Part shown: positions 44,729-51,913 of the stretch, one piece after another
How positions within the stretch are numbered: position 1 is the stretch's first letter
How the letters are laid out: every line of letters begins with the position of its first letter
Source: CAYLLE01 sp964384485
GTDB taxonomy: Bacteria; Spirochaetota; Spirochaetia; CAYLLE01
NCBI GenBank assembly: GCA_964384485.1
Contig: CAYLLE010000003.1
Location: 14,323 to 78,322, forward strand
Direction of reading: 5' to 3'
DNA length: 64,000 nt
The notes under the pieces: generated by a model
Database searches by the model: none
What the model was told of the DNA's origin: nothing
The model's input: the letters and a program-made list of their open reading frames with translations, nothing else
Translations under genes and position numbers: made by a program

Positions 44729-46060
44729 TTATTCATACCAGATACGGTACAGAAAACCGGGTCCCTCGGGATAACAGGGAACCCATTCTGAATCACTCAC
44801 AAAAGCCATCGGAATCTCCACGGGAAAGTTTCTGAAGTACTCCGGATAATGCCGGGCGGGAAATCCTGAAGGATCAAGGGGTACAAGGTGTACCGAAAGC
44901 AAGCCAAGGGGACCAGGCATCTCATGATGGGCGCCGCCGAAAAGGAGAGCCCTGTCCAATACCCGGAGGAGTTCATCCGTTTTTGGTTTGATTTCGGGGA
45001 ATTCCTCGGCCAAAAGGGAGCATAGATGCTTGATGTCAAGATTCAGATCCCCGGGGATTTCATAAAATCCCGCGGTTCGCCGGAACAGTACCGTCCGGAT
45101 CCGGTCTCGGGCGTCCGGCTCGGCGCAGATGCTGTAGAGGAGACCGGCAAGCTCATTAAACCGGACTGCCAGCTCATCAATCACAGCTAAATCAAAAACA
45201 CCGTACGCGAATCCCGGATAGGAGCCGTACCGTTCCAGGCATACTTCACCGGCAAGAACTCCCGCCGATTCGGCACTGATCTCTCCGGAACCGCTTAATC
45301 TGGAAAAATATTCACCGTAGGGAATACCTTCTTCGGGCATTCGGCCTTCCGGGCCGGCCATTACCCGGGAGATATTCCGGAGCTCGTAAGCGGTTTCGAT
45401 CATGCCGGCATAACTCGCGTCGAAGACAATCAGGTCCGGACCGATTCCCGCCAAGGCCCGGGATATTTCCGGAATATCAAGCCCGTCTCCCCGGGCGGCA
45501 ACATCGGGACAGTAGGTTTTTTCTCCCCCGGTTACTCCCGCCGGTCTTATTCCCGATCCGTGACCCCAGAGAATCAGTCCGTATTCTTCGGCGGGAAATG
45601 TTTCCCGGCCGTACCGCAGAAACTCCCGGAGTACAATAGAGGATCCAAGATTCAGTTCCGTGCCGGGGGGACAGAAGGGGGCATTCCGGACCGTTTCGAG
45701 TCCGTCCGGTGTTTTCAGAAGAAGTTCCGTCGATCCCGGAAACCTTCTGTCCGATAGAATGAGTATGGTAATTTGTTCCGGCTGAATTGCCGCGTTTTCT
45801 ATTTCGTCCAAATCCGCGGCAGCCTGGTCTTCCAAATTGTTATCGCCGCTCATGTAGATAAGGATGGTCATTTCGGGTATCTCTTCCGGCTCTTCTTCGG
45901 GCGGAGGTTCTTCATCGGGTTCTTCCGGCTCCGGTTCCGCCGGATCTTCCGGAAGCGGCTCAGTATCAGCGGGCAGTTCTGTCCGGTCCAAAATCCTGAC
46001 GCCGCAGGAAATACATACTGCCGCGATAAGGATGACCGCAATAAGGGCGAGTTTATTCAT
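44729..46060 (-). CDS. Clostripain-family (C11) lipoprotein lacking the catalytic Cys
   Basis: A 443-aa protein. The N-terminal hydrophobic segment ends at CISC19, a probable relaxed lipobox, followed by a Pro-Glu-rich linker (~28-62). The caspase-like C11 fold starts at MTILIYMSGDNNLE. His167 is in LILWGHGSG as in active members, but the Cys that family members carry in DAC is Ser216 here (IVFDASYAGMIETAYEL). It is therefore probably a pseudo-peptidase, unless Ser can serve. The start with CGGGAG overlaps the small lipoprotein gene by 8 bp and its end is 9 bp from the RHS gene. Its envelope location and tight linkage suggest it handles or anchors the RHS protein. Confidence 0.85.
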   Translation of the reverse strand: MNKLALIAVILIAAVCISCGVRILDRTELPADTEPLPEDPAEPEPEEPDEEPPPEEEPEEIPEMTILIYMSGDNNLEDQAAADLDEIENAAIQPEQITILILSDRRFPGSTELLLKTPDGLETVRNAPFCPPGTELNLGSSIVLREFLRYGRETFPAEEYGLILWGHGSGIRPAGVTGGEKTYCPDVAARGDGLDIPEISRALAGIGPDLIVFDASYAGMIETAYELRNISRVMAGPEGRMPEEGIPYGEYFSRLSGSGEISAESAGVLAGEVCLERYGSYPGFAYGVFDLAVIDELAVRFNELAGLLYSICAEPDARDRIRTVLFRRTAGFYEIPGDLNLDIKHLCSLLAEEFPEIKPKTDELLRVLDRALLFGGAHHEMPGPLGLLSVHLVPLDPSGFPARHYPEYFRNFPVEIPMAFVSDSEWVPCYPEGPGFLYRIWYE

Positions 46061-46502
46061 GGACCGGCTCCCGCAGGGTGATCATTCCGGGGTATATACA
46101 CAATCCGAAAATATCGTCCCAGGTATCTTCTCCAAAACAGATCCGGGAAATTCTAAATTGATCGACCGTGGTTTCTGAGAGTATTTCACCGGTATATTCC
46201 AACGGAATAATTCCGGTAAACTCACTCTCCGGCGGTATCGACCCGCTGTAGCTGAACTTTCTAGACAGATGTAAATCCGGTACATGTTCTTCTTTGCCGG
46301 GATACAGATAAAAGGAACCGGAAAAACCGGTAATGGTACGGGAATCCCGATTGCGGATTGTATAGGAAATGAACGCCTGATCCGTTTCAATCAATGATGC
46401 CTTTGAAAATACCAGAGGGGGGTTCGGGACATAACCGCACCCGGAGAACATCACAGAGAGCAGTCCGCAGAAAAGACTCAAAACGGCTTTCTTCCGGAAC
46501 AT
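46053..46502 (-). CDS. Small lipoprotein, first gene of the RHS operon
   Basis: A 149-aa protein with a signal peptide ending MFSGC22, a probable lipobox. The mature part is beta-rich, with a segment (ASLIETDQAFISYTIRNRDSRTITGFSGSFYLY) resembling an FxLYD/immunoglobulin-like sandwich. GGAGG precedes ATG 46502. It overlaps the clostripain-like gene by 8 bp, so it is translated with it. Function unknown. A GC-rich hairpin lies just upstream of the ribosome-binding site. Confidence 0.65.
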   Translation of the reverse strand: MFRKKAVLSLFCGLLSVMFSGCGYVPNPPLVFSKASLIETDQAFISYTIRNRDSRTITGFSGSFYLYPGKEEHVPDLHLSRKFSYSGSIPPESEFTGIIPLEYTGEILSETTVDQFRISRICFGEDTWDDIFGLCIYPGMITLREPVHE

Positions 46503-46517
46503 AAAACGGCCTCCTTT

Positions 46518-46552
46518 CCGCGAACCTGTTCGGGGGAAAGAACAGGCCGCGG
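46518..46552 (-). promoter_or_regulatory. Stable 5'-leader hairpin before the RHS operon
   Basis: Arms CCGCG + CCTGTTC pair with GAACAGG + CGCGG around an 8-nt loop, with a small internal bulge. It ends a few nt from the Shine-Dalgarno of the first lipoprotein gene. There is no T-run, so it is not a terminator; it could stabilise the message or gate translation. Confidence 0.45.
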
Positions 46553-46644
46553 CAAAAATGTTTTCTTCACTTTTATTTACCGTTTCGGGATGGAGAAAAA
46601 TTCAAAATTGATTAAAAAAGTTTTTTGATTATTGCGGAATTAGA

Positions 46645-46734
46645 CAGTAAATCCCGGTCAAGCCCTTATGTGATATAGAAGCTGGCATGCCTATACATAA
46701 CACGGAAAAATAAATCGGATTGACCGGAAATTGC
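46645..46734. mobile_element. 90-bp MITE-like element, second subfamily
   Basis: Starts CAGTAAATCCCGGTCAA; the right end TTGACCGGAAATTGC is its approximate inverse. Flanks are GGAATTAGA (46636-46644) and GGAATTAAG (46735-46743), 7 of 9 identical; a wider exact 12-bp repeat, ATTGCGGAATTA, occurs at 46631-46642 and 46730-46741. The left ~50 bp match the element at 63947. The right flank contains the stop codon of the minus-strand tetR gene. Confidence 0.6.
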
Positions 46735-46738
46735 GGAA

Positions 46739-47404
46739 TTAAGTGGTTTTCTGCTCCAGCCCCGTCAGGATAAACCGGATAAACTGCCGGGTTTCGTTTT
46801 TCAGATCTTCCGGCGGAACAGGCAATGAGTATAATTCCCGGTCCAGTACATCCCGGTATGAAAAGTTATACTTATCACCAAGGTAATCTTCGAATTCTAT
46901 GGATAGATGGATAATGAGCAGAGCCGCTGTTTCAATATCCAATCCGTCTCTTAATTTTCCCCTTTCCTGGGCCCGGGCAAGAACCTGGCGCATCATATCA
47001 TTTGCCTGCCCCAGGAGTCCGGCTGATATATCCGAAAGCACGGGATCGGAACGTTCCCTGGCGTTCCTGTAGAGAATACCGCTGGTGCGGGGATGACTCA
47101 GGTTGTATTCCATACTGCTGTAAAAGAGGACTTCAAGCACATCATACAGGGAGTCTTCCTCCGGTTTCAGGAGGGGGGCAAGATAAGCCAATTTTTCCCG
47201 CGCCGCGTATTCCACGAGATAGGAATAAAGATCCTTTTTGTCCCGGAAGTACTGATATAGACTCCCCTTCGGGATCTCCGCGTCCTGAACAATCTTGTCG
47301 AGAACCACCGAGGGATAACTGTATTTGGCAAACTCTATCAGCGCCGCGGATATTATCCTTTCTTTCTTATCTTCAGGTAAATGGAAAAATGTTTCTGTGG
47401 GCAT
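46739..47404 (-). CDS. TetR-family repressor (divergent)
   Basis: A 221-aa TetR regulator. The start is ATG 47404 (MPTETFFHL), matching the start of its divergent relative (MPKETFINL); a longer frame to 47440 would run through the operator. Helix-turn-helix VVLDKIVQDAEIPKGSLYQYFRDKKDLYSYL. The C-terminal ligand domain is helical and unassigned. The -10 box lies 7 nt before the ATG and there is no Shine-Dalgarno, so the message is probably leaderless. A single TGACC-4-AGTCA operator covers its -35 and spacer. The same operator type stands before the other TetR gene, so cross-regulation is possible. Confidence 0.9.
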   Translation of the reverse strand: MPTETFFHLPEDKKERIISAALIEFAKYSYPSVVLDKIVQDAEIPKGSLYQYFRDKKDLYSYLVEYAAREKLAYLAPLLKPEEDSLYDVLEVLFYSSMEYNLSHPRTSGILYRNARERSDPVLSDISAGLLGQANDMMRQVLARAQERGKLRDGLDIETAALLIIHLSIEFEDYLGDKYNFSYRDVLDRELYSLPVPPEDLKNETRQFIRFILTGLEQKTT

Positions 47405-47411
47405 ACCGGGA

Positions 47412-47440
47412 ATATTACAAAAAAATGACCGAAAAGTCAC
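47412..47440 (-). promoter_or_regulatory. Promoter of the divergent tetR
   Basis: GTGACT, 17-bp spacer, TAATAT on the minus strand, with 7 nt to ATG 47404. The operator at 47426-47439 lies within the -35 and spacer, a direct steric block. Confidence 0.55.
47426..47439. promoter_or_regulatory. TetR operator 1
   Basis: TGACC GAAA AGTCA: the same 5-4-5 half-site arrangement as the three operators at 47488-47533. Confidence 0.75.
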
Positions 47441-47457
47441 TTTTTTTTTGAAAATTA

Positions 47458-47486
47458 TTGACAGCAGCGGCGGAATACATTAGATT
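47458..47486 (+). promoter_or_regulatory. Promoter of the tetR-ABC exporter operon
   Basis: Perfect TTGACA, 17-bp spacer, TAGATT. The predicted start (about 47493) falls inside the first of the three phased operators. Confidence 0.7.
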
Positions 47487-47487
47487 G

Positions 47488-47533
47488 TGACCATACAGTC
47501 ATATGACCGATAAGTCATATGACTCAAAGGTCA
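47488..47533. promoter_or_regulatory. Array of three TetR operators at 16-bp pitch
   Basis: TGACC-ATAC-AGTCA (47488-47501), TGACC-GATA-AGTCA (47504-47517) and TGACT-CAAA-GGTCA (47520-47533). Each is a 14-bp palindrome with 4-bp spacer, and they begin exactly 16 bp apart. They run from just after the -10 box to the Shine-Dalgarno of the tetR gene at 47547. Confidence 0.85.
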
Positions 47534-47546
47534 TAGAGGAAGGATT

Positions 47547-48185
47547 ATGCCGAAAGAGACATTCATAAACTTAGATGAGGGCAAAAAGACACGAATCCGG
47601 GACGCCGCGGCGGCCGAGTTCGCGGCCCGGGGTTACAAGGGAGCTTCCGTGGGCAGGATTGCCCGGGAAGCTGGAGTCGCGAAGGGCAGTATGTATCAGT
47701 ACTTCGAAAACAAGGAAGCCTTGTTCAATTATTTGATCGACTCCTCCATGGAGATGAAACTCGCCTTTTTCCGCTCCCGGGGAACGGAGATAACCGGAGA
47801 TAATTTTTTCAAACGGCTCCGGAGTCTGATAATTCTCGGTCTTGAGTTCGCGAGACTTCATCCTGACCTGCAGCAGATCGGAGAGAGCCTCCTGAAGAAA
47901 GATGTCCTCCCCGCCGCGGTTTCGGAGCGGATCGATGCAAAATTGAAAGTCAAGAGTGATGAGATTTATCGGACAATGATCCTGTCCGGAATTGAGGAAG
48001 GAGATATCCGGAAAGATATCGACCCCGCCCTCGCCGCCTTCGCCGTAAATTCGGTGATGAAGGGCATGGGCGAGATGATCATGGGTGAACGGTTATCTGA
48101 TGAAGAGATCAAATCCCTAAGCGGTTCGGTAACGGATTTTATCCGCAGGGGGATAGAAAAGGAAAAGGAGAAAATTGATGATTAA
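47547..48185 (+). CDS. TetR-family repressor of the ABC exporter operon
   Basis: A 212-aa TetR regulator with the N-terminal helix-turn-helix ASVGRIAREAGVAKGSMYQYFENKEALFNYL, similar to its divergent neighbour and likely to bind the same TGACC-4-AGTCA sites. GGAAGG precedes ATG 47547. It is the first gene of an operon with an ABC ATPase and two permeases; its stop overlaps the ATPase start. This is the usual layout for a self-repressed exporter that responds to its substrate. The effector, perhaps a lipophilic compound, is unknown. Confidence 0.92.
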   Translation: MPKETFINLDEGKKTRIRDAAAAEFAARGYKGASVGRIAREAGVAKGSMYQYFENKEALFNYLIDSSMEMKLAFFRSRGTEITGDNFFKRLRSLIILGLEFARLHPDLQQIGESLLKKDVLPAAVSERIDAKLKVKSDEIYRTMILSGIEEGDIRKDIDPALAAFAVNSVMKGMGEMIMGERLSDEEIKSLSGSVTDFIRRGIEKEKEKIDD

Positions 48186-49035
48186 TGTGAAAAATCTGTA
48201 TCATGATTATGAAGGCAAGAAAAACTACGCGGTGGAAAATGTTTCGTTTACTATCGAGCAGGGGGAAATATTCGGTTTCCTCGGACCGAGCGGCGCGGGG
48301 AAAAGCACTGTCCAGGGGATAATGACCGGATTACTGCCGCTTCAGCAGGGGACAATTACCTACGGGGGAACATCAATCTCCCGGCAGTCCAAAAGTTTCT
48401 TTAACCGGATCGGAGTCAGCTTCGAGCATCCTAACCTGTACCTTAAGCTGACCGGTCTGGAAAATCTTAAATTTTACGCCGGGCTCTTTTCGGTTCCCAC
48501 GGAAGATCCGGCAAAGCTGCTCAACATGGTAGGACTAAAAGCAGCGGCATACAAAAAAGCAAAATCATACTCAAAGGGAATGAAGCAGCGTCTCGTGTTC
48601 GCCCGGTCCGTGATAAACCGGCCGGATATTCTGTTTTTGGATGAGCCCCTGTCCGGACTCGATCCTACCACAGCCGCGGTTATCAAGGACATTATCCGGA
48701 AAAAGAAAGAGGAAGGATGCACCATATTCCTAACCACCCATAACATGTTCGTGGCGGAAGAACTTTGCGACCGGGTTGCCTTTATTAATGACGGTAAAAT
48801 TGTGGCCATGGACGCCCCGAAGGAACTAAAGCTTGCCTACGGCGAACGGTCCGTTCGTGTGGAATACAAAAACAACGGGTCCGCGCCGGCGGAAGAAGTA
48901 CTGTTCCTGGACCGGCGGGAAGACACGGAACGGTTTCAATATCTCTTAGCGCAGAAGGAAATACGGACGGTTCACTCCCAGGAAGCGACCCTGGAACAGA
49001 TATTCATGAAACTGACCGGAAGGGGGCTCGAATAA
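48178..49035 (+). CDS. ABC exporter ATP-binding protein
   Basis: A 285-aa ATPase of the ABC-2/DRA-type exporter class. Walker A GPSGAGKST, signature SYSKGMKQRL, Walker B ILFLDEPLSGLDP and H-loop TTHNM are all present, followed by a ~70-residue C-terminal domain typical of drug or lantibiotic exporters. ATG 48178 has AAGGAG and overlaps the tetR stop by 8 bp; the preceding TTG at 48175 is less likely. It works with the two permeases downstream, with which it overlaps or abuts. Confidence 0.93.
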   Translation: MINVKNLYHDYEGKKNYAVENVSFTIEQGEIFGFLGPSGAGKSTVQGIMTGLLPLQQGTITYGGTSISRQSKSFFNRIGVSFEHPNLYLKLTGLENLKFYAGLFSVPTEDPAKLLNMVGLKAAAYKKAKSYSKGMKQRLVFARSVINRPDILFLDEPLSGLDPTTAAVIKDIIRKKKEEGCTIFLTTHNMFVAEELCDRVAFINDGKIVAMDAPKELKLAYGERSVRVEYKNNGSAPAEEVLFLDRREDTERFQYLLAQKEIRTVHSQEATLEQIFMKLTGRGLE

Positions 49036-50102
49036 TGAAGCGGTTTATAACGTTATTAAAACAGGATTTTACCGTTTCCTTTAGAAACGGACATATATGG
49101 GTGATTCTTCTCCTCCTGGCAGTGATGATTACACTGGTCTACGTTATTCCGGAAAATATCAACACGGGGCACCGGGAACTCTTTCTCGACAGCACCGACT
49201 CCGGCTGGATATCGGAGAAACTCCAAGCCGCCGGAGTCGGCCGGGAAGCGATCTATCAGGATCGAGAAGGGATGATGGAAAAGCTGGAAGCGGAATCGGG
49301 AATGATAGGGGTAATCGCGGAGGGTTCCGCCGGCGATCCCCGTTTTACCTTTGTCTATTACGGTGATATTCCGGAACAGAATTTGAACCTGCTGAAAGGC
49401 AGCATTGAATATGTCCTGGGAGAATCTGATACTCCGAAGTTCACTGTTGAATACCTCCGCTCCAAGGCTGATCCTGTACCCATGAATCTGTTCGGGATTC
49501 CGGTGTTTATTGTGTTTGAGGTAGTCCTCCTGGGTTTTCTTCTCGCGGCAGTACTGATTTTCCAGGAGAAACAGGAAGGATCTATCCGGGCTTACCGGGT
49601 GAGCCCGGGAGGAGCAGCGGGGTATCTCATATCGAAAACCCTTCTCTTTATGGTCTTGAGTATTTTCTACGGAGGCGTGCTCATAGCAGCATCTCTCGGA
49701 GCCGGAGTCAATTACGGGAAAGTTATCCTGTTGATCTGTATGGCTTCAACTCTGATGACCATGCTGGGAATTCTGGTGGCGTCTTTTTTCAACGGTTTAT
49801 CGGACTGGTTTATAATCGGGCTGATAGTCCTCATCGGGAATATTCTGCCCTTTTTCAGTTACCTGATACCCAGCTTCGCGCCCGCTTACATTAAATGGAT
49901 CCCATCGTATCATCTTATCTTTGCCATGAGGGAACTCCTCTTCCCCACCGGCGGAAGCGGGGCGTTCATGAAAGCCTTTACCGGGCTGCTCTGGCAGAAC
50001 GGCATCGTGTTCATCGCGGCACTCTTTGTAGTAAAGCGGAAGCTGATGAGTGAACAGGGATTGTTTCATATTTCACGGAAGGAGAGTACTCGTTATGCTT
50101 AA
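49035..50102 (+). CDS. ABC-2 type exporter permease 1
   Basis: A 355-aa membrane subunit. One N-terminal helix (~22-40), a periplasmic domain of ~130 residues, then five or six helices in the C-terminal half starting at FGIPVFIVFEVVLLGFLLAAV. The EKQEGSIRAYRVSP segment is the cytoplasmic coupling helix of ABC-2 permeases. The ATG overlaps the ATPase stop by one base. It is homologous in layout and in its N-terminus (KRFITLLKQDF) to the next gene, so the two form a heterodimer. Confidence 0.9.
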   Translation: MKRFITLLKQDFTVSFRNGHIWVILLLLAVMITLVYVIPENINTGHRELFLDSTDSGWISEKLQAAGVGREAIYQDREGMMEKLEAESGMIGVIAEGSAGDPRFTFVYYGDIPEQNLNLLKGSIEYVLGESDTPKFTVEYLRSKADPVPMNLFGIPVFIVFEVVLLGFLLAAVLIFQEKQEGSIRAYRVSPGGAAGYLISKTLLFMVLSIFYGGVLIAASLGAGVNYGKVILLICMASTLMTMLGILVASFFNGLSDWFIIGLIVLIGNILPFFSYLIPSFAPAYIKWIPSYHLIFAMRELLFPTGGSGAFMKAFTGLLWQNGIVFIAALFVVKRKLMSEQGLFHISRKESTRYA

Positions 50103-51093
50103 AAGGATATACACATTTCTAAAACAGGACTTGGTAAATTCGTTGAGAGACAACATCCTGCTTTACATGATCATCGCGCCGATTCTGCTGTCTTTCGGAG
50201 CCAAACTGTTCATGCCTCAGGTGGCGCACACCACAGCCCGGATCGTTGTATCGGACAATGTACCTGAGGAGGTACGCGCCAGAATCGGGCAATACGCCGA
50301 AGTGACTGTTTTACCCGGGCCGGAACAGGTGGTCGAACGGGTTAAGGCAAGCGATGATGTAGGCGGAGTTATTTCCGAGTCAGGAAGTTACCGGGTAATT
50401 ATGGAAGGTAACGAGTCTGCCGACGCGGAGGAGGTTGCCCGGATTATCCTTTCCCGTGCCTTGGCCGGGGAGACAGCCGGGGAGTACACCTATCTGAAAG
50501 CGGGAGACAGGGATTCTTCACTGATCCAGTATACCACGGTTCTGCTCATTATGATGGGTGCCTTGATCGGCGGACTTGTGGCATCGTTTAACATGATAGA
50601 AGAAAAGGAGAACCGAGCCGTAAAAGCGGCCGCGGTTTCACCCCTCCGGACCGGTGAATACGCCCTCTCCAGGGGCCTGTTCGCTCTGCTTGTAAGTCTG
50701 ATTATCACCGTATTCTCCACGCTTATTCTCACCGGGACGGAATCATTAGGGGATGTACTATTAGCGTTTCTTTTTACCGCGCCCGTTCCCCTGATCCTTG
50801 CACTGATCGTGGGCGGTTTTGCTGACAACCAGATTAAGGCTTTGGCGATTTTAAAGATCCTGCTGATCGTATACCTGACTATACCTGTGGTCAGCATTTT
50901 TGTAGCGGAGAAGTGGCAGTTCTTCTTCTATCCCCTTCCGAACTATTGGGCTTTCAAAGTATTTGAATCGGTTCTGGTGGAGGGAGCGGAAACGGCAGGC
51001 TTTTGGTTTTCATCCGCGGCAGCCGCCGTCCTGGGCGCCGGGGCTGTGGGTGCTTTAATGCCTATTGTAGGCAGAAGGAATTTCCGTGGATAA
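50095..51093 (+). CDS. ABC-2 type exporter permease 2
   Basis: A 332-aa partner permease with the same plan: N-terminal helix (MIIAPILLSFGAKLFM), periplasmic domain, and C-terminal helices with the coupling segment EEKENRAVKAAAVSPL. I chose ATG 50095 (LKRIYTFLKQDL aligns with permease 1), preceded by GGAAGGAG; it overlaps the previous gene by 8 bp. A perfect AT palindrome starts at its stop codon. The substrate is unknown. Confidence 0.9.
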   Translation: MLKRIYTFLKQDLVNSLRDNILLYMIIAPILLSFGAKLFMPQVAHTTARIVVSDNVPEEVRARIGQYAEVTVLPGPEQVVERVKASDDVGGVISESGSYRVIMEGNESADAEEVARIILSRALAGETAGEYTYLKAGDRDSSLIQYTTVLLIMMGALIGGLVASFNMIEEKENRAVKAAAVSPLRTGEYALSRGLFALLVSLIITVFSTLILTGTESLGDVLLAFLFTAPVPLILALIVGGFADNQIKALAILKILLIVYLTIPVVSIFVAEKWQFFFYPLPNYWAFKVFESVLVEGAETAGFWFSSAAAAVLGAGAVGALMPIVGRRNFRG

Positions 51094-51117
51094 TATAATA
51101 TATACATATATTATATT
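51092..51117. repeat. Perfect 26-bp AT-only palindrome after the exporter operon
   Basis: AATATAATATAT - AC - ATATATTATATT: 12-bp arms with a 2-bp centre, beginning within the permease stop codon. A TATAAT box follows at 51120-51125, about 49 bp before the small gene. It could be an operator, an mRNA 3' hairpin or a cruciform site. Confidence 0.7.
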
Positions 51118-51173
51118 TATATAATTTTTAAACATATTAGTTTAGAAAAAATTATTTGTTATAGGAGGATAAT

Positions 51174-51290
51174 ATGGAATGGTACTGGTGGGTACTTATC
51201 GGAATCGGCGTAGTTGCTTTAGGCTGGCTCAAACTTACCGTGTTTAACCGAATTATGAAAAAACGGAAAGAACAGCCGGCTGAGGAATAA
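51174..51290 (+). CDS. 38-aa single-span membrane protein
   Basis: A short gene with an excellent ribosome-binding site (AGGAGG, 5 nt before ATG 51174) and a strong terminator 20 bp after its TAA. The product begins MEWYWWVLIGIGVVALGWLK, one transmembrane helix, and ends with a basic-acidic tail (KKRKEQPAEE), so an N-out/C-in small membrane protein is likely. It has its own possible -10 box (TATAAT at 51120-51125). Position after a drug-type exporter suggests, without proof, an accessory role in that transporter. Confidence 0.75.
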   Translation: MEWYWWVLIGIGVVALGWLKLTVFNRIMKKRKEQPAEE

Positions 51291-51310
51291 CCCGCCCAAA
51301 CTAAGGCCAA

Positions 51311-51342
51311 GGGCTGCCAAAAAACTTTGGCAGCCCTTTTTT
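51311..51342 (+). terminator. Rho-independent terminator
   Basis: An 11-bp perfect stem (GGGCTGCCAAA / TTTGGCAGCCC), 4-nt loop and six T residues. It closes the small membrane-protein gene and probably the exporter operon. From here to the Nudix promoter (51343-51483) I see only a possible gene scrap. Confidence 0.93.
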
Positions 51343-51483
51343 CGCCCATCACTCTTGCCGGTCATCAATTAGTTTAAGGCAAAACTGGAAGCCGTCATCA
51401 GACAGCATTTCCCGGTGAACACCTTGTGGGATTTAACTCGACTTCAAGTCCGAGAAGCAGCAGCTGAGGTTGAAGTGAACCAG

Positions 51484-51513
51484 TTACATTCGTAATCGAA
51501 TCCCGGGTATAAT
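51484..51513 (+). promoter_or_regulatory. Promoter giving a leaderless Nudix transcript
   Basis: TTACAT, 18-bp spacer, perfect TATAAT; the A of ATG 51520 is the 7th base after the -10 box and no Shine-Dalgarno is present. Confidence 0.62.
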
Positions 51514-51519
51514 GGTATC

Positions 51520-51912
51520 ATGCAAAAAGGCAGGATATCGGTAACAGCGGCCATAATAATGGAAGGCAGGGATATCTTCGTTGCCCGTCGAAACATGAAC
51601 CAAGTCCGGGGCGGCAAATGGGAATTCCCGGGAGGGAAAGTGGAAGCGAATGAAGCACCACAGGATGCTCTCCGGAGAGAGCTCCGTGAAGAATTTGATT
51701 CGGAATCGGAAATTCGATCCCATGCCGTCACCGTTCAGCATCAATACCCTGATATCACCATCCTGCTCATCTGCTATTGGGCCCGGATCGAAAAAATTCC
51801 TGAAGTACTGAACGCGCACAGCGCCGCACAATGGATCAGCCCGGAAAAACTATTTTCCCTGGACTTGGCCGCGGCGGACCGCAAGGCGGCCGAATTACTT
51901 TTCCGGAGTTAA
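51520..51912 (+). CDS. Nudix hydrolase, MutT-like
   Basis: A 130-aa Nudix protein, of the size and pattern of MutT/8-oxo-dGTP diphosphatase (RRNMNQVRGGKWEFPGGKVE at the N-terminal side). The Nudix box reads GKVEANEAPQDALRRELREE; its metal-binding REL-EE core is intact, while the Gly near the box end is Asp. The exact substrate cannot be told from sequence; oxidised or damaged nucleotides are likely. It stops 1 nt before the LuxR-type gene, so the two are probably one transcript starting at 51520. Confidence 0.9.
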   Translation: MQKGRISVTAAIIMEGRDIFVARRNMNQVRGGKWEFPGGKVEANEAPQDALRRELREEFDSESEIRSHAVTVQHQYPDITILLICYWARIEKIPEVLNAHSAAQWISPEKLFSLDLAAADRKAAELLFRS

Positions 51913-51913
51913 G

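Noticed and set aside
51373..51492. A 38-codon coding-like stretch (begins KLEAVIRQHFPVNTLWDL) between the terminator and the Nudix promoter
   Set aside because: No start codon or ribosome-binding site, an in-frame stop just before it and no recognisable family; at most a gene scrap.
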